Counted from the stretch's first letter, positions 54,856-62,418 are shown. The stretch is 64,000 bases of DNA from Acinetobacter equi (GCF_001307195.1 NZ_CP012808.1:1860001-1924000), one strand, 5' to 3'. The notes: generated by a model from the letters alone, not told the origin. Numbers and translations are program-made.

Positions 54856-55437
54856 ATGAAAAAATATATTTTAGGGTTTATATTGCTTATTGTGGGGTTG
54901 TCTGCAAATGCAGGGCAAAATAAGAATGAGATTAAATTACCTCACGGATATCAAAAAGAATATGTTAATTCAATTAAGAAACAAGCCTATTTCATTGATC
55001 AAGAAGAAGTAAGGGGCAACCCCAGTGTTATATTTACCTTTGTTTCTGATACAACTAAAAACGATATGTGGTTTACGACCTGCCAACATAGTTTGGATAA
55101 AGGACTTCCAGTATTCACATGCTTTACTCAACAAGGTCAGTTTGGCATTGATATTACATCAAGTGGATATAATGTTATCTTTAGGTTTGAGAAACCGAAA
55201 GAGATTCTGAGTACTCAAATTAATTATAAAATTGATAACAATAAAATTATGACCTTGCCTGTAAGTGCGATAACCTCTGGTATTGCTGCAGAGACTTTTA
55301 TTAGACAGCTAAAGGAAGCTTCTGTATTAAATTTTTCTTGGAAAGAAGGTTCACAGTACAAGGCAGAAAAAATTAATTTGAATGGTTTGGCTGAATCATT
55401 ATTTTTTGCTCAAAAAATGATTGAAGTAAATAATTAG
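54856..55437 (+). CDS. Secreted hypothetical protein A
   Basis: This 193-aa protein has a signal peptide (MKKYILGFILLIVGLSANA) and a beta-rich mature part with a Cys pair (FTTCQHSLDKGLPVFTCF). The fold recalls the invasion-associated locus B type, but the match is weak. It follows the ejection-operon terminator and lies 11 bp before another secreted-protein gene. The two could form a lysogenic-conversion unit that alters the host surface. Function unknown. Confidence 0.6.
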   Translation: MKKYILGFILLIVGLSANAGQNKNEIKLPHGYQKEYVNSIKKQAYFIDQEEVRGNPSVIFTFVSDTTKNDMWFTTCQHSLDKGLPVFTCFTQQGQFGIDITSSGYNVIFRFEKPKEILSTQINYKIDNNKIMTLPVSAITSGIAAETFIRQLKEASVLNFSWKEGSQYKAEKINLNGLAESLFFAQKMIEVNN

Positions 55438-55448
55438 GAAGTAATCAA

Positions 55449-55880
55449 ATGAAAAAACTACTTTCAGGAATGCTTGTTTCCCTATTTAGCTCTCTTGCTA
55501 TAGCAACACCTATTACCCTACAACACGCTAGTACTACCTATGCAAATGCAGGTATTTGCTCAGCAGCGATCGATATAACTATTCATGATTTCCTTGAGGC
55601 AAAAGACAAGCTATATCTTGATTTGATTGTTACAAATAACACCGGAGTAGTACAAGGTTCTTCTAAGGATGTAATAACTTCTAACGATGTAGATAACTTA
55701 CAAGGTAAAGCTTTTGGTAGGGTTTTTATTGAATCTGAAAATATGTGTGCTGCCGATCAAACATGGACTGTAAAAGTTAAACGCGCCGTATTGGTTTTGA
55801 ATGGAAAACAACAAGATTTATTGAAGACAAATGAAGTGTATGTTGATGATTTTCAACCGATGAGGTTTAAAGTGAATTAA
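55449..55880 (+). CDS. Secreted hypothetical protein B (possibly IrmA-like)
   Basis: This 143-aa protein has a signal peptide (MKKLLSGMLVSLFSSLAIA) and a compact beta fold with two cysteines (AGICSAAID and ENMCAADQ). This recalls the small IrmA-type secreted proteins that have a fibronectin-III-like fold; the match is by pattern only. AGGAAG lies before the ATG. It probably shares a transcript with secreted protein A. Confidence 0.6.
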   Translation: MKKLLSGMLVSLFSSLAIATPITLQHASTTYANAGICSAAIDITIHDFLEAKDKLYLDLIVTNNTGVVQGSSKDVITSNDVDNLQGKAFGRVFIESENMCAADQTWTVKVKRAVLVLNGKQQDLLKTNEVYVDDFQPMRFKVN

Positions 55881-55931
55881 GAAAAATCAGAGAAACCCTT
55901 TAATCTAAAAGTATAACGGTTTTTAATTTAT

Positions 55932-55962
55932 TTTGTGATACCAGGTAATTTGGTATCACAAA
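55932..55962. terminator. Hairpin after secreted protein B
   Basis: Perfect 12-bp arms (TTTGTGATACCA / TGGTATCACAAA) enclose a 7-nt loop. It can end the secreted-protein transcript. Confidence 0.75.
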
Positions 55963-56470
55963 TAACTTTAAACAAAGATCGTATTTTTTCATGTCTGATA
56001 AACTGAACAAAAAATAATGATTATTTTCTATTCATATCTACCGTTACTCAGACTGATAACTGATGTTACATGTAAAATATCACTGTTTTTTAAGTGCATT
56101 ACATAACAAAAAAATGACTGTTTCATACATTAAAACTGACCGTTTCATCCATAAAAGAAAAGCATTACTCAGCCTGAATGAATGTTGTTACATGCTAATC
56201 ATTCTCAATGGTTTGGAGTGTACAAAATACTGTTTGGCTTCCATCAAATGGTGGAGCGCAAATTTTCGTTCATACCTCCCCAACTTTGGGGGAAGCTCTC
56301 TATCTATCAACCATCATGGAAATCATGATAGTTGTAAATGATGGTGAAAAATATCTTGCATCGTTACTACACTTAAAAGGTAGTCAAATAAAACGAGCTT
56401 TAAGCATTCATTTTGAATGGTCATTATCACCATGCAGATGAATAGCCATTACCTAAATAGAATAACTTAA
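55963..56470. repeat. Repeat-bearing non-coding region
   Basis: No gene is convincing here. A ~33-bp imperfect direct repeat (TTACTCAG.CTGA...GTTACATG) lies at about 56044-56074 and 56165-56196. Between its copies, a 22-bp unit (TGAC.GTTTCAT.CAT.AAA) occurs twice in tandem from about 56115. A CCCCAACTTTGGGG hairpin lies near 56278. Two overlapping plus ORFs (56063-56341 and 56208-56441) lack ribosome sites and protein-like pattern. Confidence 0.5.
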
Positions 56471-57064
56471 TTAGCATTTTTTCATTTTTATATTTCGAGA
56501 GCCATTAACACTAAAAACTCTATAGTGGTCAAAATGAGTTGAATTAAACATATCTAAGTAATTAAGAGAAACAATAAAATCTATATGGGATGGCTCTGGT
56601 GTTTTATCGGTTTGATAAGTATTCTGAATGTTAATCTGTATTGTATGTGTTTCACCTTTTTTAAATGAAGGTTTCATATCACCAAAGATTCCAATGTTAA
56701 TATCATTACTTCCTAAGTTTTCTTTAAGGGTCATGCTAAAACTTGTAGCCTCATGACCATAATTAGTAATACTTAGATAGAGGAAAGAAAAAGAATCTCT
56801 TTCTGTTGAATTTTGACTATCTTTTAATAACAAGTCGTCAGCTATAAAAAATACAGGTTGTTGAGACTCCCTTTGCGAATTGTATAGCCAAATTGCAAAT
56901 GCAATTGAAGCAATGGTCCCAACAGAGCCAATAAATGAAAATGTAAGAGTCAAAGCTTTTTCAAAATATAACTCTACATCTAAGCTTTTGTAGATACATA
57001 TTGATATGGCCAAAAATAGCAGACTTATTACACTAGAAATTCCAAAAAAATATTTAATTTTCAT
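56471..57064 (-). CDS. Membrane protein with C-terminal beta domain
   Basis: This 197-aa protein has two membrane segments (about residues 7-25 and 38-62) and a mature beta-rich domain (FLYLSITNYGHEATSFSMTL, HTIQINIQNTYQ). This resembles small inner-membrane proteins with an Ig-like exposed domain. The minus orientation opposes the neighbouring secreted proteins. I do not recognise a family. It may be a cargo gene. Confidence 0.55.
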   Translation of the reverse strand: MKIKYFFGISSVISLLFLAISICIYKSLDVELYFEKALTLTFSFIGSVGTIASIAFAIWLYNSQRESQQPVFFIADDLLLKDSQNSTERDSFSFLYLSITNYGHEATSFSMTLKENLGSNDINIGIFGDMKPSFKKGETHTIQINIQNTYQTDKTPEPSHIDFIVSLNYLDMFNSTHFDHYRVFSVNGSRNIKMKKC

Positions 57065-57156
57065 CCTTGACCATCCACACCATTAAAGCATATCCAAAAT
57101 TGAATATCTCCTCAGTATGATGGAAATCATAACAAGCTCCAATAGGGCATTATCTA

Positions 57157-57435
57157 TATTCAAACCTGAATAACCTTATCGTCAAAAAAGACGATAACCT
57201 CAAATTGAGGATAACTCTCACTGGGGGCGATGCTCAGATATGAGCAATGTTGCTCATATTAAAAGATATGCTCAAACTTGAGTAGATTTAAAAACTCACC
57301 AAGTTTAAAAGTGAGGTTCTGAATAACAGGTTTTAACTTTCAGATACTAAGTTTTAAGGGATTTGCTTTAAACGTACGCCTTGTACTTGCTCACTTTTAA
57401 AATGCAACCAAGTACCCGACAGCATTTAAAATGCT
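57157..57435. repeat. Array of short perfect hairpins
   Basis: This stretch of the 57065-57512 intergenic region holds consecutive small palindromes. They include TATTCA/TGAATA (57157-57172), TTATCGTC/GACGATAA (57176-57197), CCTCAA/TTGAGG (57198-57210), TGCTCA/TGAGCA (57231-57246), CATAT/ATATG (57255-57270), TGCTCAA/TTGAGTA (57269-57284) and AGCATTT/AAATGCT (57421-57435). Their loops are 1-6 nt. They may be recombination or regulatory structures, or the decayed linker of a phage replication gene. No gene is present. Confidence 0.65.
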
Positions 57436-57512
57436 ATTCCGTTAAAAATACAGTAAACCGCGACACTAGTGATGATCTGATTTAAGAACAAAAGGCGTGA
57501 GCGTGCGAGGGA

Positions 57513-58163
57513 TTAGGGGTTTTCTATTGTTTGCATAAAGCCTAGTCCAGTTTTTGTATCTTGAATGTATAGGTCGAATGTAGACGTAATTGATTCATCA
57601 AAAGATTGTTGTCTTTTATAAAATGCTTTGATTAGATCAACGTGATAATTAAAGAAATCTATAAAATTTTTAAAAGTATTAACTTTCTTTAAGGCATCTA
57701 CAAATTGTTGATAAATGGGGTCGTCAGGTGTGCCAGCAAATAATGAAAAATGTGCATGCATAGGTAAAACGGTTTCATACTCAATTACTGTTTTTCTTAT
57801 TGATAGATGAATTAATTCGACTTTATCCAAATTAAATAATGAAAAAAAAGCACAACCTGTTGCATGATCTATAGGTTTATCATCTTGAAGATATAAAACT
57901 CTAGCAAGCCTAGCAGTATTTAAAAAATCCCATTTTGGAGTTTTATGTCGAGCATGAGCTTCAAGTTCCTCATGAAAGTACTGCATGAGCAATACATCCC
58001 CTGAAACTGTAATACCTCCATGAGTCCATTGTTTAATTTTTTTATAATTATCTATAATTGTTTTTGCTGGTAAATTGGTAAAAGGCTCACACTCAATGGT
58101 AAGCCTTTGATCTCCTGTAAGAATGACATAGTCATCTAAATTAATAGCAATAGTTAGTGTCAT
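57513..58163 (-). CDS. Candidate HslV/proteasome-like Ntn hydrolase
   Basis: This 216-aa protein begins MTLTIAINLDDYVILTGDQR. The HslV N terminus has the same layout: Thr after the initiator Met, alternating hydrophobics, then GD at mature positions 16-17. YKKIKQW...GGITVSGDVLLMQYFHEELE also matches HslV's KKV...AGFAGG...LFELFE. Removal of Met would leave Thr1, with Asp17 and a Lys (mature 41, aligned to HslV Lys33, or mature 33) as possible catalytic partners. There is no HslU gene nearby. Function unknown; family assignment is inference. Confidence 0.45.
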   Translation of the reverse strand: MTLTIAINLDDYVILTGDQRLTIECEPFTNLPAKTIIDNYKKIKQWTHGGITVSGDVLLMQYFHEELEAHARHKTPKWDFLNTARLARVLYLQDDKPIDHATGCAFFSLFNLDKVELIHLSIRKTVIEYETVLPMHAHFSLFAGTPDDPIYQQFVDALKKVNTFKNFIDFFNYHVDLIKAFYKRQQSFDESITSTFDLYIQDTKTGLGFMQTIENP

Positions 58164-58236
58164 TTTGTGTTTGATTTTGCATATTTAGCTATATATATTA
58201 ACCAAAATACGTAAATTAAAAAATGAGAATTATTAT

Positions 58237-58551
58237 ATGGGTGGTAAGTTTGAAGTAAAAGCTGGACAGCATCAGTTTAAAACAGGTGAAAAAGTTGTTT
58301 CTCACTTTCCAATTTTGCCAGAAATAAACAATGGCATCTTTAATTTAAGCATTCAGCTTACTAATAATGAAAATATGCCTTATTGCAATAAAGCATATTT
58401 TGCGGTTACAGAGTCAGGGAAAAGATTTGAAGGTGTTACTGATGATAACGGATACACACAAAGAATTTATACAGAAAGAGAAGAGTTAGTATATTTTCAT
58501 CTTCTTGAAAACCATGATTATCCCGATCAAATTCAAAGTGAAGATGAATAA
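58237..58551 (+). CDS. Small effector-associated protein
   Basis: This 104-aa protein has a segment AYFAVTESGKRFEGVTDDNGYTQRI. This pattern (a carboxypeptidase-regulatory-like 'EG.TD..GYT.R' turn) is common beside VgrG/PAAR and in type VI effectors. It lies 2 bp before the lysozyme-like gene and is probably its adaptor or chaperone. No signal peptide or membrane segment. Confidence 0.55.
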   Translation: MGGKFEVKAGQHQFKTGEKVVSHFPILPEINNGIFNLSIQLTNNENMPYCNKAYFAVTESGKRFEGVTDDNGYTQRIYTEREELVYFHLLENHDYPDQIQSEDE

Positions 58552-58553
58552 TT

Positions 58554-59555
58554 ATGACTACTTGTTACGCACAATTAAGATTAAAAGGCTTATCTGATTT
58601 TTCAAACTTTTCTTTTACTGCTTTATTTATTTCACAAGATACTGGAAGAAAATTTGAAACAAATAAATTAAAAATACATTCAACTGGAATATCTGTGGAA
58701 GCACAATTTCCATTAAAAAAAAATGAAAATGCAAAAAACTGTAGTGTACGATTTAATGTATTCCTACCTACTGGCAGATTACTTGAACCTAAACCATTTA
58801 TGGGGATAACTTATACAAAAGAAAATGGTAGTAGAGTAAAGCATACTGAACATGAGGTAAAGTTAGTAGCTCACACTACAAGTTCAAGCCAAAACCATAA
58901 TGTTAATCAAGTTCAAATAGCTCACACGGTTCCAGCACCAGATGGATTAATCATGGTTGCTTATTATAATTATGCTATTAACGAATCTGGACGAAAGTAT
59001 GGAGTGGATCCTCAGGCAATTGGATCGATAGTATTTCAAGAGAAGTTCTTTTCAGTTGCCGCTGTTGGCAAAAATGTCTTAGCTTACGTTGTATTTGATA
59101 GATTTGGTGTTAAAGAAACACGTAGTTATGGATTAGGAGAAATGCAGTTGGGGTTAGCTGCAGATCTTCTTGATTATCCAAAAAATGATAAAGATAGACT
59201 TAGAAAAGCATTTGATTTAATTACTAATAATCCTCAAATTGCAACAGATTTAGTGGCTAAAAATATATCTCTCAAGCAGAAAAAGATAGGAAGGAAGTTG
59301 TCACCAAGAGAAGCAACTATTTTACATAATGCAGGAGAAAAATTTTTAGATTCTTATTTGTCGCCCAATTCAAATAAAGCAGAATTTGATAGTAATAAAT
59401 TTGTTTATAACCGTTCTAGAAATTGGCAAGGATCAATTAAAGAAGCTTTAAAAGGAATAATTTATTCTAAACCAGATAATTGTAAAACATGTGAAGCATC
59501 TCCTCGTACATTGAGTAAGTATTGGAAACCAGGTGAGGGGTATACGGGGATATGA
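58554..59555 (+). CDS. Lysozyme-like toxin candidate
   Basis: This 333-aa protein has an N-terminal beta part (~1-125) and a lysozyme-like domain with IGSIVFQEKFF, where Glu163 is the candidate acid, and SYGLGEMQLG at 192-200, matching the 'G-G-Q' motif of SLT enzymes. It has no signal peptide, so a cytoplasmic start with export by a secretion machine (type VI) or phage particle is likely. It overlaps the next gene by 4 bp, which encodes a membrane protein suitable as immunity. Peptidoglycan as substrate is inference. Confidence 0.65.
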   Translation: MTTCYAQLRLKGLSDFSNFSFTALFISQDTGRKFETNKLKIHSTGISVEAQFPLKKNENAKNCSVRFNVFLPTGRLLEPKPFMGITYTKENGSRVKHTEHEVKLVAHTTSSSQNHNVNQVQIAHTVPAPDGLIMVAYYNYAINESGRKYGVDPQAIGSIVFQEKFFSVAAVGKNVLAYVVFDRFGVKETRSYGLGEMQLGLAADLLDYPKNDKDRLRKAFDLITNNPQIATDLVAKNISLKQKKIGRKLSPREATILHNAGEKFLDSYLSPNSNKAEFDSNKFVYNRSRNWQGSIKEALKGIIYSKPDNCKTCEASPRTLSKYWKPGEGYTGI

Positions 59556-59968
59556 AAATTAAGCTATTAATGATTGTTTTCTTAATGTTCTCAGGCTTCA
59601 TGGCCTATATTTTCGAAGCTTATTCAAAAGGTTTTGTGATATATGCCCCTTATGGAGAGTATGTCTATATGAAGGATATACAAGGTTCTATCAGCGATGG
59701 GGGAATGGCAATTGGTTCTTTTGGAATAATTTGTCTTATAATTAGTAGTATTTTAATTTTTATTAAAAATACTAAATATATATTACGAATAGGCTTTTCT
59801 GTTTTCTTATTTTTTCTTTTGGCTTTAATGATGATAGAAGGAGATTCCATTGATCAACTAATCATAAATACGATTAAATATGATCATAATATTTACTTAA
59901 TTTTATGGTGTATTTCTCTTACATTATATACATTTCTTCTAACAATTTTTTATATAAAAAATAAATAA
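59552..59968 (+). CDS. Membrane protein, candidate immunity partner
   Basis: This 138-aa protein has four hydrophobic segments (about 5-22, 50-70, 78-95 and 114-134). Translation is coupled to the toxin gene by a 4-bp ATGA overlap. Membrane immunity proteins for periplasmic toxins are often this size. There is no further sequence signature. Confidence 0.6.
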   Translation: MKIKLLMIVFLMFSGFMAYIFEAYSKGFVIYAPYGEYVYMKDIQGSISDGGMAIGSFGIICLIISSILIFIKNTKYILRIGFSVFLFFLLALMMIEGDSIDQLIINTIKYDHNIYLILWCISLTLYTFLLTIFYIKNK

Positions 59969-60124
59969 CCCTATTAAAAACAAAGAGCCTGTAAATTATT
60001 GATGAGATTACGATTCACACACTGTATCGATACGTTTTCAAACCTCTAAATGGGGTGGTTATTTTGACCATCCCCCTATACCTATATCTAAATGATTGAG
60101 CTACTGGGGAGTAATTTCTATTTA

Positions 60125-60170
60125 GAATCCCTCAGCGTGCATCGAACCAACGACACAAGATTCGGAAAGT
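60125..60170 (-). other. tRNA-like fragment in reverse orientation
   Basis: The minus strand reads GTTGGTTCGATGCACGCTGAGG. It resembles the T arm and acceptor start of tRNA-Arg (GTGGGTTCGAGTCCCGCTGAG), with CCGAATCTT-type bases where an anticodon arm would be. A full cloverleaf cannot be built. It may be a broken tRNA or an old attachment site. Confidence 0.3.
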
Positions 60171-60191
60171 AAGAGTTAAAAGGGCAATTTA

Positions 60192-60239
60192 AGGATATAA
60201 CAGGGGTGGATTTGAAAATGAGGATACAAATGAGGATAC
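60192..60239. promoter_or_regulatory. Probable integrase arm sites, right end
   Basis: AGGATAT (60192-60198) and AGGATAC (60221-60227, 60233-60239) repeat the motif found next to integrase 1 at 35591-35657. They are all in the same direction, 63-110 bp inside the right attachment repeat. Confidence 0.65.
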
Positions 60240-60301
60240 GTTTTAATGTGTTTGTTTGTAAAGTTTATATAAAACAGTAATTTATATATTGGATTCGCTC
60301 T

Positions 60302-60316
60302 CCGCTGAGCGCACCA
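60302..60316 (+). repeat. Attachment repeat, right copy
   Basis: An exact copy of the last 15 bases of tRNA-Arg(CCG) (CCGCTGAGCGCACCA). The bases just left (ATTCGCTCT) partly match the tRNA T arm. It marks the right end of element 1 and the left end of element 2. Confidence 0.9.
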
Positions 60317-60428
60317 CTTATATGTTTTAATATGTTTCGAAATAACCGCAAACCCTTATAAATAAAGTATTATAGCCTTTCTTGAAATTCCTTTTGTTTC
60401 TTAATGTACCGCACTGAACCGCTGTTTT

Positions 60429-60477
60429 AGCAGTACTTTTAGCAGTACATTAAAATTTAACTATAAAATGTACTGCT
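60429..60477. promoter_or_regulatory. Probable arm sites of integrase 2
   Basis: AGCAGTAC occurs at 60429-60436 and 60441-60448, with the inverse GTACTGCT at 60470-60477, just before the ATG at 60481. The motif differs from that of integrase 1, as expected for two separate recombinases. It may also repress the integrase gene. Confidence 0.6.
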
Positions 60478-60480
60478 AAA

Positions 60481-61719
60481 ATGGCTAGAACTGTAGTAAG
60501 TCTTAATGACTCAAAAATAAAATCAGCAATTGCTAAACATAAAAAATCACCTGAAACAGCTGTTCGTCTTTCTGATGGCGGTGGATTATTTTTATTACTA
60601 GATAAAAAAGGTGGTACATACTGGCGTTTTGATTATTTCAAACCAATAACAAAAAAACGTACAACAATTGGTCTTGGTGTCTATCCAGAATTATCTTTAG
60701 CAGAGGCGAGAAGACTTAGAGATGAATATCGTGAACTTCTTGTTCAGGGCATTGATCCAGCCACACATAAGAATCATTTAGAAGAGCAAGCACGTTTTGC
60801 ACTTAAAAATACATTTGAAGCTGTTGCAAAAGAATTTATGCAAACAGAAGTTGTTGCTGAATCTACTCGGCATAGAAATGAATTTATCTACCAGTATTTA
60901 TTTGATGCAATCGGTAAAAAACCAATTCATGAAATTACAGCTCGACAATTACTAGATGTTTGTCAGATTTACGAGAAGCAAGGTAAATCAGAAACTGCTC
61001 GCCGTATGAGATCGAAAGCAGGGCAGGTATTTAAATATGGTCTAGTTCTTGGTTTGTGTGACCGAAATGTCGCTTTAGATATTAAAGGCTTATTAAAACC
61101 ACATAAAAAGTCACATCATGCTGCAGTAACTAATCCTAAATTACTCGGTGAACTATTAGCTGCTATAGACAACTATACAAAACGCGGTTCAGTGGTTATG
61201 TGTTATGCATTAAGAATATTGCCTCATGTATTTGTTCGACCAGGTGAGCTTAGACATGCGAAATGGTCTGATGTTAATTTAGAAAATAGAACATGGGCTT
61301 ATACACCATCTAAAACTGAAAATGCCTTAGGCACTGAATTAATTGTTCCATTATCAACTCAAGTTGTTGAGCTATTTAAAGAGCTTCGTGTTATTACTGG
61401 CCACAATGATTATTGTTTTGCAAACTATTGGGGTAAAACTAAATTGCTTTCTGATAGTTCTATAAATAAAGCATTAAAAAATTTAGGTTGGGAAAATGGT
61501 GAAACGACTGGTCATGGCTTTCGAGCAACTGCACGTACTTTGCTAGATGAAGTACTTAAATTCCCAATTGAGCGTATTGAACAGCAATTAGGACATCAGG
61601 TTCGAGATATGCATGGTCGTGCATACAATAGAACAAAATATTTAGAAGAACGTATGGTAATGATGCAAGCATGGTCTGATTACTTGGACTCATTAAAAGA
61701 AAAAGCCCTTAATTCATAA
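60481..61719 (+). CDS. Tyrosine site-specific integrase 2 (P4-like)
   Basis: This 412-aa recombinase has the DUF4102-type arm domain (SLNDSKIKSAIAKHKK...VRLSDGGGLFLLLDKKGGTYW), a core-binding domain and a catalytic domain. The catalytic set is Arg in RPGELRHAKW, His-x-x-Arg in HGFRATARTLLDE, and Tyr in GRAYNRTKYLEERMVMM. It belongs to the same broad family as integrase 1 but is clearly a different lineage. The end of the gene overlaps the excisionase-like gene by 11 bp. Confidence 0.93.
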   Translation: MARTVVSLNDSKIKSAIAKHKKSPETAVRLSDGGGLFLLLDKKGGTYWRFDYFKPITKKRTTIGLGVYPELSLAEARRLRDEYRELLVQGIDPATHKNHLEEQARFALKNTFEAVAKEFMQTEVVAESTRHRNEFIYQYLFDAIGKKPIHEITARQLLDVCQIYEKQGKSETARRMRSKAGQVFKYGLVLGLCDRNVALDIKGLLKPHKKSHHAAVTNPKLLGELLAAIDNYTKRGSVVMCYALRILPHVFVRPGELRHAKWSDVNLENRTWAYTPSKTENALGTELIVPLSTQVVELFKELRVITGHNDYCFANYWGKTKLLSDSSINKALKNLGWENGETTGHGFRATARTLLDEVLKFPIERIEQQLGHQVRDMHGRAYNRTKYLEERMVMMQAWSDYLDSLKEKALNS

Positions 61720-61726
61720 GGGCTTT
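61703..61726. terminator. Bidirectional terminator over two stop codons
   Basis: AAAGCCCTT / AAGGGCTTT arms with a 6-nt loop carry A on one side and T on the other. The hairpin contains the stop codons of both the integrase and the convergent excisionase-like gene. Confidence 0.8.
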
Positions 61727-61885
61727 AATTTGTTCAGCGTATGCTTTGGCTAGATGATCGGGCAGTTTAACTCTTGCTGAGCGACCTACCTCAATTTTTT
61801 CCAATTCTCCACGGTTAAACATTCGATAAACCGTAGTTCTACCAATGTTTAGTAACTTACAAGTTTGAGCAATTGTTAGTACCAT
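61709..61885 (-). CDS. Excisionase-like HTH protein
   Basis: This 58-aa protein reads MVLTIAQTCKLLNIGRTTVY then RMFNRGELEKIEVGRSARVK, the standard pattern of excisionase/DNA-binding proteins (MerR-like winged HTH; helix 2 is GRTTVYRMF). A strong AGGAGG ribosome site lies at about 61895-61900, 9 bp before the ATG. The start is 1 bp after the stop codon of the zinc-ribbon gene, so translation is coupled. It is directly convergent with the integrase. Confidence 0.85.
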   Translation of the reverse strand: MVLTIAQTCKLLNIGRTTVYRMFNRGELEKIEVGRSARVKLPDHLAKAYAEQIKALMN

Positions 61886-61886
61886 A

Positions 61887-62051
61887 TCAACAAACCTCCT
61901 TTAAACGTTCCACCACACTTTTATCTAAAGTCACTTGTTCAACGACCTCACCACAATCAGGGCATTTCATATTTTTAGAATCATTAGTCCAAGAGCTACA
62001 AGAACAAATATATTTAAAACTTTCTGTATTTTGATTTTTAGAATTATTCAT
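61887..62051 (-). CDS. Small zinc-ribbon protein
   Basis: This 54-aa protein from ATG 62051 has two CxC/CxxC-type pairs (ICSCSSW and MKCPDCGEV), a zinc ribbon. A longer frame to 62147 has no ribosome site. It is one of several small genes transcribed leftward toward the integrase. Confidence 0.7.
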   Translation of the reverse strand: MNNSKNQNTESFKYICSCSSWTNDSKNMKCPDCGEVVEQVTLDKSVVERLKEVC

Positions 62052-62055
62052 ATTG

Positions 62056-62418
62056 TTAATCGCCTTTATATCTTGCACTTGAGTAAATTGGACTATGTTG
62101 AATTGGTTGGGTAGGAGCCGTATCAGCTCTATATTCAGGATCATCAATCGGAAGTCCCTTTGTGATTCTCCATGTTTTATATATCGCCTTCATGAAAGTA
62201 TCTCGATACATGAGACGCTCATTTTTAGAGAAATCACCACTGAGGGTGTAAGATTTCAGAAGGGACTCAAATTCATATTGGTCATGTGTAATATGGTTAA
62301 AACTTACGAGTGATATAGGGGTAATGATTTCACCAGTATCAAGGGCTGTATAAATACCATTTGTTCTAATGACTTCAATTTTGGAACCATCGTTTAATTT
62401 AGCTAGATATGTCGTCAT
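62056..62418 (-). CDS. Hypothetical phage protein
   Basis: This 120-aa protein starts MTTYLAKLNDGSKIEVI with a small beta domain (LAKLNDGSKIEVIRTNGIYTA), then helices and a Pro-rich tail. A start at 62430 (124 aa), overlapping the ERF stop codon, is also possible. I do not recognise a family; the neighbourhood suggests a recombination function. Confidence 0.6.
   Translation of the reverse strand: MTTYLAKLNDGSKIEVIRTNGIYTALDTGEIITPISLVSFNHITHDQYEFESLLKSYTLSGDFSKNERLMYRDTFMKAIYKTWRITKGLPIDDPEYRADTAPTQPIQHSPIYSSARYKGD

Larger units (their letters stand above)
35483..60316. mobile_element. Integrated phage-like element in tRNA-Arg(CCG), ~24.8 kb
   Basis: The element is bounded by a 15-bp direct repeat, one copy within the tRNA 3' end (35483-35497) and one at 60302-60316. 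It carries integrase, regulators, replication genes, an iteron-like array, three ejection-like proteins and cargo. No terminase, portal, capsid, tail, holin or endolysin gene is visible. It is therefore a reduced prophage or a phage satellite. Confidence 0.88.
59969..60480. other. Right end of element 1 and start of element 2
   Basis: This 510-bp region has no gene. It holds a GGGGTGGT/ACCATCCCC hairpin (60052-60075, one bulge) likely to end the toxin-immunity transcript, a tRNA-like fragment, three arm-like repeats, the attachment repeat, and the arm-like repeats of the second integrase. Confidence 0.7.

Noticed and set aside
56063..56441. Two overlapping plus frames in the repeat region
   Set aside because: No ribosome site, no domain and low-complexity composition.
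57157..57435. Hairpin array looked at as integron attC sites or CRISPR
   Set aside because: There is no integron integrase, no GTTRRRY-type core and no regular repeat unit.
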